From: Lachnospiraceae bacterium
GTDB lineage: Bacteria > Bacillota > Clostridia > Lachnospirales > Lachnospiraceae
Length of the DNA stretch: 37,660 nucleotides
Assembly (NCBI GenBank): GCA_015057445.1
Contig: SVEI01000020.1
Span: 1 to 37,660 of the forward strand
Direction: 5' to 3'
Shown: positions 23,364 to 33,224 of the stretch, piece by piece
Layout: every line of letters begins with the position of its first letter
How positions within the stretch are numbered: the first letter of the stretch is position 1
Made by a program: the position numbers and the translations under genes
Notes under the pieces: generated by a model
What the model was told of the DNA's origin: nothing
The model's input: only the letters and a program-made list of their open reading frames with translations
The model's database searches: none

Positions 23364-23392
23364 TTGTTAAATTTTCCATATTGTATTAAAAT
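23364..23392 (+). promoter_or_regulatory. Promoter of the neopullulanase-like gene
   Basis: TTGTTA (23364-23369) and TAAAAT (23387-23392) with a 17-base spacer, about 35 bases before the gene's GGGAGGA ribosome-binding site region. It lies downstream of the small-RNA terminator, so the enzyme gene can be transcribed independently. Confidence 0.55.
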
Positions 23393-23434
23393 ATAGAGTA
23401 ATTACTTTTTTGGTGATAGTGGGAGGAAGTCATA

Positions 23435-25537
23435 ATGTCTATGACGGATAGAATATCAAGGGCAAGGAAAACTTTCGATTATATATTTAATACAAAGTCA
23501 GCACTTAACTTTGTTGCTTTGTTTGCGGATGGTACAGAGTACTATAGAAGTCCTGCAGAGGTTGAAATGGGTGGCAATGTTACTTTGAAATTTAGGACTG
23601 CTGCTGATAATGTAGATAGAGTATATCTTATATGTAACGGGGAGAGATATCTTATGCAGATAGCTGATAAAGATTATCTCTTTGATTACTATTCTTATAC
23701 CATTGAAAATATAGATGATGAGTTAAACTATTATTTTGAGATACAAGCAGGTAATGTGACTTGTTATTATAATAAACTTGGTTCCCAGAGGAATGTTAAT
23801 CCAGATTACAACTTCCAGATATTCCCTGACTTTAAAGTTCCTACTTGGGCTAGAGGTGCAGTTTTTTATCAGATATTTGTGGATAGATTTTGCAATGGTG
23901 ATGAGAGTAATGATGTGCTTGATAACGAGTACTGTTATATAGGTGAAGGAACAAGAAGAGTAACAGATTGGTTTAAGTATCCAGATAATATGGATGTTCG
24001 TTCCTTCTATGGTGGTGACTTACAGGGTGTTATGGATAAGTTAGATTACCTAAAGGATTTAGGTGTAGATGTAATCTATCTAAATCCGATATTTGTATCC
24101 CCATCTAATCATAAGTATGATATTCAGGATTATGATTATATAGACCCACATTTTGGTGTGATTGTGAAGGATGAGGGAGAGTGCTTGCCAGAGTGGTCTA
24201 AGACCAACAAGGATTCCACAAGATATATTAATAGAGTAACCAACAAGGAAAACTTAGAGGCAAGTAATGCATTGTTTGCAAAATTAGTTGAAGAGGTTCA
24301 CAAACGTGGTATGAAGATTATCTTAGATGGAGTATTCAACCACTGTGGTTCCTTTAATAAGTGGCTTGATAGAGAGTGTATATACGAGAATCAGGATGGC
24401 TATGAAAAGGGTGCATTCGTAGATGCAGAGAGTCCTTATAGAAGTTTCTTTAAGTTCCATGACCAATGGCAATGGCCATATAACACCACTTATAATGGAT
24501 GGTGGGGACATGATACACTTCCTAAGCTTAACTATGAAGAGTCTGAGAAACTTTATGAATATATAATGAGAATCGGAGAAAAATGGGTATCGCCACCTTA
24601 TAACTGTGATGGATGGCGACTTGATGTTGCTGCAGACCTTGGATATACAGAAGAGTTTAATCACAAGTTTTGGAGAGACTTCCGAAAGAGAGTTAAGAAG
24701 GCAAATCCGGATGCAATCATACTTGCAGAGCACTATGGTGACGCTAAGAACTGGCTATTAGGAGATCAATGGGATACAGTAATGAACTATGATGCATTCA
24801 TGGAGCCTATAACCTGGTTTTTAACGGGTGTTGAAAAACATAGTGATGAATTTAGAGGAGATTTATTAGGCAATCCAGATGCATTTACAGGTTCGCTGAG
24901 ACATCATATGTCTAGATTTAACCAGAATTCTCTTGAGATAGCAATGAATGAGCTCTCAAACCATGATCATTCAAGATTCTTGACTAGAACTAACAGGCGA
25001 GTTGGCCGTATTCATACTATGGGACCACAGGCGGCTAATGAAAACATTAATAAGGGTGTTTTCAGGGAGGCAGTTGTTTTCCAGATGACATGGCCTGGAG
25101 CTCCTACAATATATTATGGCGATGAAGCAGGGCTTTGCGGTTGGACAGATCCAGATAATAGAAGAACCTACCCTTGGGGAAGAGAGGATATGGAATTAAT
25201 TCAGTTCCACAAGGATATAATTAAGATTCATAAGGAAAATGAAGCTTTGATGAAGGGGTCTGTAATGTTTCTATACGGAGCATACAAGCTGGTAAGCTAT
25301 GGCAGGTTTACGGATAAGCAGGCTGTAATTGTTATAATGAATAATGATTATGAGGATAGGGATCTTAGTATTCACGTAAGTAGACTTGGAATTCCGGATA
25401 AATCAAGACTTACAAGACTTATGATCACTACTGAGGAAGGTTATAAACTAGAAAAGGAAGAATATGTTGTGAAAAATAATACCTTTACAATTAAGGTTCC
25501 AAGAATATCTTCCTTGATATTAAAGTACGATAAGTAG
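23435..25537 (+). CDS. GH13 neopullulanase / cyclomaltodextrinase-like enzyme
   Basis: A 700-residue intracellular alpha-glucan hydrolase (no signal peptide). Residues about 22-125 form an N-terminal beta-sandwich domain like those of GH13_20 enzymes (CBM34 type), followed by the catalytic barrel from about 138. Conserved regions are intact: DGVFNH (298-303), GWRLDVAAD (nucleophile D397), ILAEHYGD (acid/base E432), and LSNHDHSR (D511). LPKLN (362-366) is the region V marker of the oligo-1,6-glucosidase/neopullulanase group (usually MPKLN). An inserted stretch around residues 240-275 lengthens the region before region I. The start is ATG 23435, 8 bases after GGAGG. It probably degrades imported maltodextrins, cyclodextrins or pullulan fragments. 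It is followed after 15 bases by the reductase gene. Confidence 0.94.
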   Translation: MSMTDRISRARKTFDYIFNTKSALNFVALFADGTEYYRSPAEVEMGGNVTLKFRTAADNVDRVYLICNGERYLMQIADKDYLFDYYSYTIENIDDELNYYFEIQAGNVTCYYNKLGSQRNVNPDYNFQIFPDFKVPTWARGAVFYQIFVDRFCNGDESNDVLDNEYCYIGEGTRRVTDWFKYPDNMDVRSFYGGDLQGVMDKLDYLKDLGVDVIYLNPIFVSPSNHKYDIQDYDYIDPHFGVIVKDEGECLPEWSKTNKDSTRYINRVTNKENLEASNALFAKLVEEVHKRGMKIILDGVFNHCGSFNKWLDRECIYENQDGYEKGAFVDAESPYRSFFKFHDQWQWPYNTTYNGWWGHDTLPKLNYEESEKLYEYIMRIGEKWVSPPYNCDGWRLDVAADLGYTEEFNHKFWRDFRKRVKKANPDAIILAEHYGDAKNWLLGDQWDTVMNYDAFMEPITWFLTGVEKHSDEFRGDLLGNPDAFTGSLRHHMSRFNQNSLEIAMNELSNHDHSRFLTRTNRRVGRIHTMGPQAANENINKGVFREAVVFQMTWPGAPTIYYGDEAGLCGWTDPDNRRTYPWGREDMELIQFHKDIIKIHKENEALMKGSVMFLYGAYKLVSYGRFTDKQAVIVIMNNDYEDRDLSIHVSRLGIPDKSRLTRLMITTEEGYKLEKEEYVVKNNTFTIKVPRISSLILKYDK

Positions 25538-25552
25538 AATGGGGGTAAAAAT

Positions 25553-26506
25553 ATGAAGGTATTAATTATTGGTGCAGGTTCAGTTGGTATAGGTTTAGGT
25601 GCATCCCTTAAATGTAGTAATGTGGATGTTGATTTTATAACATCTACATTTGAGAGAAAGCTTGCAATCCAGAAAGGTGGAATTGCAAGAAAGGGTATAT
25701 TTGGTAATGTAAGTATTGCTGCAGGGCAGGTTGGTGTATACGATGAGTATTCAAGACTTCCTAAGGATGCATATGATTATGTAATTATAGCTACAAAGAC
25801 TACTGCTAACTTAGAGGTTGCCACAAAGCTGTCAGAAGCAGAAGAGTGTATGAAGGATAGTGGAGTTATAGTATTTATGCAAAATGGTATGGGTTACGAG
25901 GCGCCATTTTTAGAATATTTCCATGAGAGTAGTCTGTATCACAGTAGAGTTATAACAGGATTTAAGAGAGAAGTACCTAATGAGAGTACAATCACTGCCC
26001 ATCAGGCTCCTATCTTAATCGGCTCAATCTATGGTGGTGATTTAGATATTGTAAGACCCCTTGCAGAGGCTATTAACAAATCGGGACTTCCTGCACAGGT
26101 AGATGATGATATAAGCATTGCGCTGTGGGACAAGTTTATATACAACACTACTCTTAATCCATTAGGAGCAATACTTGATATGTCATATGGTGAACTTGCA
26201 GAGAATGATTATGCGCATTCTATGTTAGATGTTCTCATAGAAGAAACCTTCTCTGTTATCAGGGCAGCAAATTGTAGAACCTATTGGGCAAATGCTGACG
26301 AGTATAGAGATGAGTTGTTTAACAACTTGATTCCTGTTACAGGAGCACATCGTTCATCAACTCTACAGGATATTAAGAGAAATAAAAAGACAGAGATAGA
26401 AACTATGACAGGAAGCTTACTTGCTATTGCATCACAGTGTAATGTGGCAGTGCCTGTACACACTATGGTTTATTCATTGATTAAAGCTATGGAGGAAAGA
26501 TTCTAA
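25553..26506 (+). CDS. Ketopantoate reductase family protein
   Basis: A 317-residue NADPH-dependent oxidoreductase of the PanE/ApbA family. The Rossmann nucleotide-binding motif GAGSVGIGLG (about 7-16) opens the N-terminal domain. YVIIATKTT and VIVFMQNGMGYE match the family's conserved segments. The C-terminal helical domain has the catalytic-lysine region IALWDKFIYNTTLNPLGAI and the SSTLQDI-KRNKKTEIE stretch (the S-x-x-D-x-x-x-x-x-x-E substrate site). PanE makes pantoate for coenzyme A, but many bacteria have paralogues acting on other 2-keto acids. No other pantothenate gene is near, so I leave the symbol blank. It follows the GH13 gene by 15 bases and the pair ends at a strong terminator. 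Confidence 0.92.
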   Translation: MKVLIIGAGSVGIGLGASLKCSNVDVDFITSTFERKLAIQKGGIARKGIFGNVSIAAGQVGVYDEYSRLPKDAYDYVIIATKTTANLEVATKLSEAEECMKDSGVIVFMQNGMGYEAPFLEYFHESSLYHSRVITGFKREVPNESTITAHQAPILIGSIYGGDLDIVRPLAEAINKSGLPAQVDDDISIALWDKFIYNTTLNPLGAILDMSYGELAENDYAHSMLDVLIEETFSVIRAANCRTYWANADEYRDELFNNLIPVTGAHRSSTLQDIKRNKKTEIETMTGSLLAIASQCNVAVPVHTMVYSLIKAMEERF

Positions 26507-26549
26507 AAAAGTTGATTAAGTTCTTTGTGTAGTAAAAGATGGAATGATT

Positions 26550-26584
26550 AAACTCTCTCAGAAAGAGTCTGAGAGAGTTTTTTT
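26550..26584 (+). terminator. Terminator after the reductase gene
   Basis: A perfect 12-bp stem (26550-26561 with 26569-26580), loop AAAGAGT, then a run of seven T residues overlapping the stem end. Confidence 0.95.
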
Positions 26585-26595
26585 ATATAAAAACA

Positions 26596-26607
26596 GAACA
26601 AATGTTC
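26596..26607. promoter_or_regulatory. LexA (SOS) box upstream of uvrB
   Basis: GAACAAATGTTC is a perfect GAAC-N4-GTTC palindrome, the Gram-positive (DinR/LexA) operator. It lies 16 bases before the -35 element and 145 bases before the uvrB start. A weaker imperfect palindrome (26672-26688, arms AGCAAA/TTTGCT) lies between the first promoter and the gene. Confidence 0.85.
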
Positions 26608-26623
26608 ATTTTGCTTCTGTACA

Positions 26624-26651
26624 TTTACAAGTGTTTGTGTTAAGATATAAT
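26624..26651 (+). promoter_or_regulatory. Promoter of uvrB
   Basis: TTTACA (26624-26629) and TATAAT (26646-26651) with a 16-base spacer, just downstream of the SOS box. A second TATAAT at 26705-26710 could give a shorter transcript. Confidence 0.75.
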
Positions 26652-26752
26652 CCATAAATCTGGACAAAACAAGCAAAATATGTTTGCTATGAGCAGTGGT
26701 GGTGTATAATAATAGATAGCAATTGGAATTAATATAAAGGGAGGAAAATGCA

Positions 26753-28753
26753 GTGGACCATTTTGAATTAGTATCAGAATTTCAGCCAACCGGTGATCAA
26801 CCCGAGGCTATAGATGCTTTAGTTAAAGGTTTTGAAACTGGTAAAAAGCAACAGACCTTGCTTGGTGTTACAGGTTCTGGTAAGACTTTTACCATGGCTA
26901 ATGTTATTGCAAAGCTTAATAAGCCAACTATAATTTTAGCTCATAATAAGACTTTGGCTGCACAGCTTTATAGTGAGTTTAAAGCATTTTTTCCTCATAA
27001 TGCAGTGGAGTATTTTGTGTCTTACTACGATTATTATCAGCCAGAGGCTTACGTTCCATCAACGGATACTTATATTGCCAAAGATTCTTCTGTTAATGAT
27101 GAGATAGATAAGATGAGACACAGTGCTACAGCAGCACTTATTGATAGAAAGGATGTTATAGTAGTATCCTCTGTGTCCTGTATATATGGTATAGGTGATC
27201 CTGAGGATTACAAATCTATGATGATGTCTCTTCGCCCTGGTATGATTAAAGATAGGGATGAGGTTATTAGACAGCTTATTGATATACAGTACACTAGGAA
27301 TGATATGGACTTTGCCAGAGGTACATTTCGTGTTAAAGGAGATGTTCTTGATATTATTCCTGTATCTACCTTTGAGGATGCGATTAGAGTAGAATTTTTT
27401 GGAGATGAGATAGATAGAATAATGGAGTTTGATCCACTGACAGGAGAGATTAAGCGAAGCCTTAATTTTGCATGTATATTTCCTGCCTCCCACTATGTTG
27501 TAGCAGAGGATAAGCTTAAGAAGGCAATAGTGGATATTGAGGCAGAGCTTAAGGAGAGAGTGGAGTATTTTAAGTCTAACGATAAGCTTTTAGAGGCTCA
27601 AAGAATTGCTGAGAGAACTCAGTTTGATATGGAGATGCTTAGAGAGACTGGCTTTTGTTCTGGTATAGAGAATTATTCCAGAGTATTGGCAGGGCTAGAA
27701 CCGGGAGCTACCCCTAATACATTGCTTAAGTTTTTCGATGATGACTATCTTTTGATTATAGATGAATCTCATATTACTCTGCCTCAGGTTAGAGGTATGT
27801 ATGCAGGTGATAGAGCAAGAAAACAGACTCTTGTGGATTATGGCTTTAGACTGCCATCTGCCCTTGATAACAGACCACTTAACTTTGAAGAGTTTGAGGA
27901 TAGAGTAGATAAGATACTTTATGTGTCTGCTACGCCTTCGGATTACGAGGCTGAGCATGAGGAGAATCGTGCTGAACAGGTAATTCGTCCTACCGGCTTG
28001 TTGGATCCATTGGTAGAGGTTAGACCAGTGGAAGGTCAGATAGATGACCTTATTGCAGAGGTTAACAAAGAAGTCGCCTTGGACCATAAAATTTTAGTTA
28101 CCACTCTTACCAAGAGAATGGCAGAAGACTTGACAGATTATATGAGACAATTGGATATTAAGGTTAAGTACTTGCACTCAGATATAGACACTTTAGAGCG
28201 TATAGAAATTGTTAGAGATCTACGTATGGGAGTTTTTGATGTTCTTGTGGGTATTAATCTTTTGCGAGAAGGTCTTGATATTCCAGAGATTACATTGGTT
28301 GCAATTTTGGATGCTGATAAGGAAGGCTTCCTTCGTTCAGAGACATCTCTAATACAGACCATAGGACGTGCCGCTAGAAATGTTGAGGGGCATGTCATAA
28401 TGTATGCTGATACCATAACAAAATCTATGGATGTGGCCCTTAAAGAGACTAACAGAAGAAGAACTATTCAGGATGAGTACAATAGGGCTCATGGAATAAC
28501 TCCTGAAAGTATTAAAAAAGAGATTCGAGACATAATAAGCTTAGAGGCAGATGTGGAAGCTTCCAAGGAGGAAAAACGCTTACAGTATGCTAAGGAACCA
28601 GAGTCTATGACTGCTAAGGAACTTAAGGAGGAAATTGCTCGAATTACAAAGCGTATGAACAAGGCTGCAGCAGAGCTTAACTTCGAGGAGGCAGCTAAGC
28701 TTAGAGATGAGCTTAAAGAACTCAAGATTTATCTTCGAGATATGGATGATTAA
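26753..28753 (+). CDS. uvrB: Excinuclease ABC subunit B
   Basis: A 666-residue DNA-damage-verifying helicase-like subunit of nucleotide excision repair, acting with UvrA and UvrC. Walker A GVTGSGKT is at 38-45 and the beta-hairpin that inserts between strands is in [18 protein letters not shown] (about 92-109). Helicase motifs follow ([43 protein letters not shown]), and the C-terminal UVR domain that contacts UvrC is at about 622-657. Length fits the family. The start is GTG 26753 after AGGGAGGA; an out-of-frame ATG at 26748 is blocked by an early stop. The LexA box predicts DNA-damage induction. Downstream lie a small membrane protein and uvrA, on the same strand without a clear terminator between. 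Confidence 0.98.
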   Translation: MDHFELVSEFQPTGDQPEAIDALVKGFETGKKQQTLLGVTGSGKTFTMANVIAKLNKPTIILAHNKTLAAQLYSEFKAFFPHNAVEYFVSYYDYYQPEAYVPSTDTYIAKDSSVNDEIDKMRHSATAALIDRKDVIVVSSVSCIYGIGDPEDYKSMMMSLRPGMIKDRDEVIRQLIDIQYTRNDMDFARGTFRVKGDVLDIIPVSTFEDAIRVEFFGDEIDRIMEFDPLTGEIKRSLNFACIFPASHYVVAEDKLKKAIVDIEAELKERVEYFKSNDKLLEAQRIAERTQFDMEMLRETGFCSGIENYSRVLAGLEPGATPNTLLKFFDDDYLLIIDESHITLPQVRGMYAGDRARKQTLVDYGFRLPSALDNRPLNFEEFEDRVDKILYVSATPSDYEAEHEENRAEQVIRPTGLLDPLVEVRPVEGQIDDLIAEVNKEVALDHKILVTTLTKRMAEDLTDYMRQLDIKVKYLHSDIDTLERIEIVRDLRMGVFDVLVGINLLREGLDIPEITLVAILDADKEGFLRSETSLIQTIGRAARNVEGHVIMYADTITKSMDVALKETNRRRTIQDEYNRAHGITPESIKKEIRDIISLEADVEASKEEKRLQYAKEPESMTAKELKEEIARITKRMNKAAAELNFEEAAKLRDELKELKIYLRDMDD

Positions 28754-28861
28754 TTTGTAATATATGGTAGGCTATGTTTGAATAGAATGCAATTGATTCT
28801 ATGGGATATGAAAGTCATAGTCTGCCATAAAGAATATGTTTATTATAAGGAGGAAATTAGT

Positions 28862-29128
28862 ATGGAAAGAGAAGACATGATTGTGGAGATTTCAATGAGG
28901 ACAGATATTCCTATGGAGGATGTGGAGGATGTCCTTGATTATCAGGATATTATAGAAGCAGAGGAACTTATGTGTTGTAAGAAAAAGAAGTGTATATTTA
29001 TGACAATTCTTATAATTATGTTTGTATTAGGTGTTGCTGTGACTCTTTGTATTCTTGATAAGAAAGAGAAAATAGATATTGAGGCCACAGTTAAAAAGTA
29101 TGTAGATAAGTTTGCTAAGGAAAAATAG
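28862..29128 (+). CDS. Small single-TM protein between uvrB and uvrA
   Basis: An 88-residue protein that I do not recognise. The N-terminal 45 residues are acidic and predicted helical (EREDMIVEISMRTDIPMEDVEDV), then CCKKKKC leads into one membrane helix (about 48-69, CIFMTILIIMFVLGVAVTLCIL). The last 20 residues are charged and helical. Positive charge before the helix predicts the N-terminal half inside and the tail outside. ATG 28862 is chosen over an in-frame ATG/TTG further upstream because a strong AAGGAGGAA lies before it. Three cysteines flank the membrane edge. It lies in the gap between uvrB and uvrA, so it may be part of the damage-induced transcript. Its function is unknown. Confidence 0.8.
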   Translation: MEREDMIVEISMRTDIPMEDVEDVLDYQDIIEAEELMCCKKKKCIFMTILIIMFVLGVAVTLCILDKKEKIDIEATVKKYVDKFAKEK

Positions 29129-29200
29129 TTTAGAATAGTCGCAAGCTAGTGCGTAAAGCTTGTGTGATGGGATGAAGAATTAAGAAGATGGAGATTAGTT

Positions 29201-32035
29201 ATGAGTGAGCATAAGTATATTAAGATTCAAGGTGCCAGGGAGCATAATTTAAAAAATATTGATATTAAGATTCCTAGAGATAAATTTGTAGTTCTTACAG
29301 GTTTGTCTGGATCAGGAAAGTCATCCCTAGCCTTTGATACCATATATGCAGAAGGACAGAGAAAATATATGGAGTCATTGTCTTCTTATGCTAGACAGTT
29401 TCTTGGTCTTGCAGATAAGCCAGAGGTAGATAAGATAGAGGGACTGTCTCCATCTATTTCTATAGATCAAAAGTCTACTAATAGGAATCCACGTTCTACG
29501 GTTGGAACAGTTACGGAAATATATGATTATCTTAGATTGTTGTATGCCAGAATAGGTATACCACATTGCCCTAAGTGTGGCAAAGAGATTGCCCGTCAGA
29601 CTGTGGATCAGATGGTGGATGAGCTTATGAAACTTCCAGAGGGAACAAAGTTTCAGCTTCTTGCCCCAATAGTTAGAGGTCGAAAGGGAGAACATGCTAA
29701 GCTTTTATCCCAAGCTAGAAAAAGTGGATTTGTAAGAGCTATTGTGGATGACAGTTTATATGAGCTTAGTGAAGAGATTAAGCTTGATAAGAACAAGAAG
29801 CATAATATAGATATCGTAGTGGACAGACTTGCTGTTCGCGAGGGTATAGAGAGCAGATTAGCAGGTTCTATTGAGACTGTACTTAAGATGGCAGAGGGTA
29901 TACTTAAGGTGGATGTTATAGGTGGAGAGATGCTTAGATTCTCAGACAGCTTTTCATGTCCGGATTGCAATATAAGCATAGATGAGATAGAGCCTAGAAG
30001 CTTTTCCTTCAACAATCCATTCGGTGCATGCCCTTGCTGTACGGGTCTTGGCTTTAAGCAGGAGTTTGACTTGGATCTTATGATACCGGATCAGAAGCTT
30101 TCTTTGAATGAGGGTGCCATAGCAGTGCTTGGTTGGCAGTCCTCTGGAAAGAAGGGAAGCTATACTCATGCTATGCTGGAGGCTCTTGAGAGAGAGTATG
30201 GTCTGCCCTTGGATGTACCATTTAAGGATTTATCTGAAGAACATAAGGAGTTGTTCTTGTATGGAACTGGTGGCAAGAAAATTATGGTTTATTACGAAAG
30301 CTCACGTTATGGTTCTGCTGAGTATTATACAGAGTTTGAGGGCTTGGTTAAGAATATTCAGAGACGTTACAGAGAGTCTGCAGAATCCATAAGGGCAGAG
30401 TATGAGGAATACATGACTAGTGTTCCTTGTGAGGAATGTGGTGGCAAAAGACTTAAGCCTGAGTCGCTGGCGGTAACTGTTGGTGGTAAGAATATATTTG
30501 ATGTTACAGATATGTCTATAGTCAAGCTAAATGAGTTCTTATACAATATGGAACTTAGCGACAGACAGAAGATTATCGGAGAACAGGTGCTTAAGGAGAT
30601 TAAGGCTCGAATAGGTTTTCTTATTAATGTAGGACTCGATTATCTTAATCTATCCCGAGCTACAGGTACACTTTCTGGAGGAGAAGCACAGCGTATAAGA
30701 CTTGCAACACAGATTGGTTCAGGTTTAGTTGGTGTGGCTTATATTCTTGATGAGCCAAGTATAGGCCTGCATCAGAGAGATAATGACAAGCTTATATCTG
30801 CATTAAAGGATCTAAGAGATTTAGGTAATACTCTTTTGGTAGTTGAACATGATGAGGATACTATGTTTGCTGCGGACCATATTATTGATATAGGACCTGG
30901 AGCAGGCTCCTTAGGTGGAGAAGTAGTAGCCCAGGGAACAGCACAGGATATTATGGATTGTGAGGAATCTGTCACAGGAGCATACCTTAGCGGAAAGATG
31001 AAGATACCTGTACCCGAAGAAAGAAAGGAACCTACAGGATATCTTACCATAAAGGGAGCCAGACAGAATAATCTTAAGAATATAGATGTGGACATACCAC
31101 TTGGAGTTATGACCTGTGTTACAGGTGTATCTGGTTCTGGAAAAAGCTCATTGGTTAATGAGATTTTATATAAGAAGTTGGCCAGAAAGCTTAACAGAGC
31201 TAAGATAAAATCTGGTGCTCATGATACCATAGAGGGTATAGAACAACTTGATAAGATTATAAATATAGACCAGTCACCTATAGGAAGGTCACCACGTTCT
31301 AATCCTGCTACATACACAGGGGTATTTGATCTTATAAGAGATTTGTTTGCAGGAACTAAGGATGCAAAGGCTATGGGTTATAATAAGGGAAGGTTTTCTT
31401 TCAATGTATCAGGCGGACGCTGTGAGGCATGTAAAGGTGATGGTATAATTAAGATTGAGATGCATTTTCTGGCAGATGTTTACGTGCCTTGCGAGGTGTG
31501 CCGAGGAAAGAGATATAACAGAGAGACTCTGGAGGTTAAGTATAAGGATAAGAGCATATTTGATGTTCTTGATATGACTGTTGATGAGGCTTGTGAGTTT
31601 TTCAAGAATGTGCCTTCAGTTCTTAGAAAGATTAGTACACTTCAGGATGTAGGTTTGGGATATATTAAGCTTGGTCAGCCATCTACCACACTTTCTGGTG
31701 GTGAGGCGCAGCGTATAAAACTTGCTACAGAGCTAAGCCGTAGAAGCACAGGTAAGACTATATATGTTCTTGATGAGCCAACCACAGGACTTCACTTTGC
31801 AGATGTTCACAAGCTAGTGGATATACTAAGAAAGCTAAGTGATGGTGGTAATACAGTTGTGGTTATTGAGCATAATTTAGATGTTATCAAGGTGGCAGAT
31901 TACATTATTGATATAGGTCCAGAAGGTGGAGAAGGTGGTGGAACTATAGTTGCACATGGAACACCAGAGGAGATTGTAAAGTGTAAGAAGTCATATACTG
32001 GTAAATATCTAAAGAAGTATTTGGATAAGAAGTGA
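29201..32035 (+). CDS. uvrA: Excinuclease ABC subunit A
   Basis: A 944-residue damage-sensing ATPase of nucleotide excision repair, working as a dimer that loads UvrB. There are two ABC-type modules. The first Walker A is GLSGSGKS (34-41), with its signature LSGGEAQR near 493. The second has GVSGSGKS near 645 and LSGGEAQR near 832. The zinc modules are present: the CPKCG region near 125, CPDC...CPCC near 252-277, CEEC near 409, and CEACKGDG...CEVCRGKR near 745-765. Lengths and motifs are all standard and nothing is missing. ATG 29201 follows AGATGGAGA, a modest site. I see no separate SOS box in the 72 bases before it, so it may depend on the uvrB promoter. A strong terminator follows. Confidence 0.98.
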   Translation: MSEHKYIKIQGAREHNLKNIDIKIPRDKFVVLTGLSGSGKSSLAFDTIYAEGQRKYMESLSSYARQFLGLADKPEVDKIEGLSPSISIDQKSTNRNPRSTVGTVTEIYDYLRLLYARIGIPHCPKCGKEIARQTVDQMVDELMKLPEGTKFQLLAPIVRGRKGEHAKLLSQARKSGFVRAIVDDSLYELSEEIKLDKNKKHNIDIVVDRLAVREGIESRLAGSIETVLKMAEGILKVDVIGGEMLRFSDSFSCPDCNISIDEIEPRSFSFNNPFGACPCCTGLGFKQEFDLDLMIPDQKLSLNEGAIAVLGWQSSGKKGSYTHAMLEALEREYGLPLDVPFKDLSEEHKELFLYGTGGKKIMVYYESSRYGSAEYYTEFEGLVKNIQRRYRESAESIRAEYEEYMTSVPCEECGGKRLKPESLAVTVGGKNIFDVTDMSIVKLNEFLYNMELSDRQKIIGEQVLKEIKARIGFLINVGLDYLNLSRATGTLSGGEAQRIRLATQIGSGLVGVAYILDEPSIGLHQRDNDKLISALKDLRDLGNTLLVVEHDEDTMFAADHIIDIGPGAGSLGGEVVAQGTAQDIMDCEESVTGAYLSGKMKIPVPEERKEPTGYLTIKGARQNNLKNIDVDIPLGVMTCVTGVSGSGKSSLVNEILYKKLARKLNRAKIKSGAHDTIEGIEQLDKIINIDQSPIGRSPRSNPATYTGVFDLIRDLFAGTKDAKAMGYNKGRFSFNVSGGRCEACKGDGIIKIEMHFLADVYVPCEVCRGKRYNRETLEVKYKDKSIFDVLDMTVDEACEFFKNVPSVLRKISTLQDVGLGYIKLGQPSTTLSGGEAQRIKLATELSRRSTGKTIYVLDEPTTGLHFADVHKLVDILRKLSDGGNTVVVIEHNLDVIKVADYIIDIGPEGGEGGGTIVAHGTPEEIVKCKKSYTGKYLKKYLDKK

Positions 32036-32067
32036 TGTAGAAATTTAATATGTTTTAGATTATAATT

Positions 32068-32112
32068 AATCTGCGGAAAAGTGGTGTATTGACTTTTCTG
32101 CAGATTTTTTTT
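32068..32112 (+). terminator. Terminator after uvrA
   Basis: A 15-bp stem (32068-32082 with 32092-32106, one G-U pair), 9-base loop and eight T residues, about 33 bases after the uvrA stop. Confidence 0.95.
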
Positions 32113-32125
32113 GAAATTTTGATTA

Positions 32126-32173
32126 TTACCTAGGGTAAGGTATTGCTTGTGACCCTGCGTAATGTGTTATAAA
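32126..32173 (+). promoter_or_regulatory. MerR-type promoter with 19-base spacer
   Basis: TTGCTT (32143-32148) and TATAAA (32168-32173) are 19 bases apart, the over-long spacing typical of promoters that MerR proteins twist into an active form. TTACC-TAG-GGTAA (32126-32138), a perfect 5-bp dyad, lies just upstream. I see no clear dyad inside the spacer, so the site of binding is uncertain. Confidence 0.5.
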
Positions 32174-32193
32174 CCCAATTAGGAGGTGCAAAA

Positions 32194-32913
32194 ATGTCGT
32201 TATATACTACAGGAGAAGCTGCCAAGCTTTGTGATGTGACCGTAAGAACCATACAGTACTATGATAAGGAAGGTATAGTACATCCAAGTCAGGTTTCTGA
32301 GGGTGGTAGAAGACTCTATTCAGAGAATGATATCAGTAATCTGAAGAAGGTATGTATGATTAAATCATTGGGAGTATCACTGTCTGCCATTAAAGAAATT
32401 ATGAAGGATAAGGATGGTCATAAGGTAATAGAAGCATTTCTTGAGGAACAGGAAAAGGAAATTGCGGAGGAAATTGATGGACTTCAGGAACGTCAAAAAC
32501 GTATTAAGCTGGTGAGAAAAAGCATAGAGGAAAGTGGCTTCTTGGCTGTAAATTCAAATGAAGACATAGATGAAATGATTGAAGAAAAAAAGAAGATGAA
32601 CCAAATGAGGCTTGTGGGAATTTGCATAGGCTTAGTCTTAGAAGTTCTTGAGTGGGTAGGTCTCTGGTACTGGATAGTGCACAAGAATCCCACCTTGTTT
32701 CTGGTGGTGCTTCCGGTACTAATGGGAGTAAGCGTGTTCATTGTGTGGTATGCCTACAATCATACAAAGTTTTTATGCCCACACTGCCATAGTCTTTTTA
32801 GACCCAGATTCATGGAGTGGCTTTGGGCTAGTCATACCTTGAAGCTACGAAAGGTTACATGCCTTGATTGTGGTCACAAGGGTATGTGTATCGAGAAGTA
32901 CAGCAAGGACTAA
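32194..32913 (+). CDS. Membrane-tethered MerR-family regulator with zinc ribbon
   Basis: A 239-residue protein. The first 70 residues are a standard MerR winged helix (YTTGEAAKLCDVTVRTIQYY, then EGGRRLYSENDISNLKKV). A coiled coil follows (about 85-130, with EEQEKEIAEEIDGLQERQ). Unlike typical MerR proteins, it then has two membrane helices (about 145-163 and 168-188) and a C-terminal zinc ribbon with CPHC and CLDC pairs (about 194-197 and 226-229). The DNA-binding domain would therefore act from the membrane. Its place directly before a PLDc_N-like protein and an ABC exporter suggests it controls them. The promoter ahead has the long spacer of MerR-activated genes. The ribbon is reminiscent of anti-sigma or envelope sensors; the signal is unknown. 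AGGAGGTG precedes ATG 32194. Confidence 0.9.
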   Translation: MSLYTTGEAAKLCDVTVRTIQYYDKEGIVHPSQVSEGGRRLYSENDISNLKKVCMIKSLGVSLSAIKEIMKDKDGHKVIEAFLEEQEKEIAEEIDGLQERQKRIKLVRKSIEESGFLAVNSNEDIDEMIEEKKKMNQMRLVGICIGLVLEVLEWVGLWYWIVHKNPTLFLVVLPVLMGVSVFIVWYAYNHTKFLCPHCHSLFRPRFMEWLWASHTLKLRKVTCLDCGHKGMCIEKYSKD

Positions 32914-33006
32914 TTTAGTTATGGATAATCGGTTTTATCGAAGTAGGCATTACATTTATAGAACTGATAGAATGCTGAGAAAACATTTGAAAGAGAGGAA
33001 AACATT

Positions 33007-33222
33007 ATGATGTTAGCAAAAGTAGATGTGCAGGAATATTTGCCATTTTTGATACCGTTAATAATACTACAGTTTATATTACTATTTATAGCCTTAAGGC
33101 ATATTCTTACCCATAACACCTATAAACGTGGGAGTAGAACTATGTGGCTGATAATTACTTTAGTGGGCATGGAATTTATAGGACCAATATTATATTTTGC
33201 ATTGGGAAAAGAGGATGAATAG
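33007..33222 (+). CDS. Small PLDc_N-like membrane protein (YxlE-like)
   Basis: A 71-residue protein with two membrane helices (about 12-30 and 46-65), ending FIGPILYFALGKEDE. This matches the PLD nuclease N-terminal domain family, which includes B. subtilis YxlE; the domain is a membrane hairpin found alone in many Gram-positive small proteins and has no nuclease activity itself. In B. subtilis yxlE lies next to the ABC genes yxlF and yxlG in the sigY operon, and the same order is seen here. Two adjacent ATG codons (33007 and 33010) are possible starts behind GAGAGGAAAA. It ends 2 bases before the ATPase gene, so the three form an operon. The role is probably to modulate the transporter or a regulator, by analogy only. 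Confidence 0.85.
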   Translation: MMLAKVDVQEYLPFLIPLIILQFILLFIALRHILTHNTYKRGSRTMWLIITLVGMEFIGPILYFALGKEDE

Positions 33223-33224
33223 CT

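Noticed and set aside
23107-23379. Minus-strand ORF of 90 codons across the small-RNA region
   Set aside because: No ribosome-binding site, the reading passes through two terminator hairpins, and the protein is Lys/Asn-rich with no recognisable feature.
26672-26688. Second LexA box upstream of uvrB
   Set aside because: The palindrome AGCAAA...TTTGCT lacks the GAAC/GTTC half-sites, so it is noted only as a weak symmetry.
28778-28861. In-frame 28-codon extension of the small membrane protein between uvrB and uvrA
   Set aside because: No ribosome-binding site before it, whereas ATG 28862 has a strong AAGGAGGAA.
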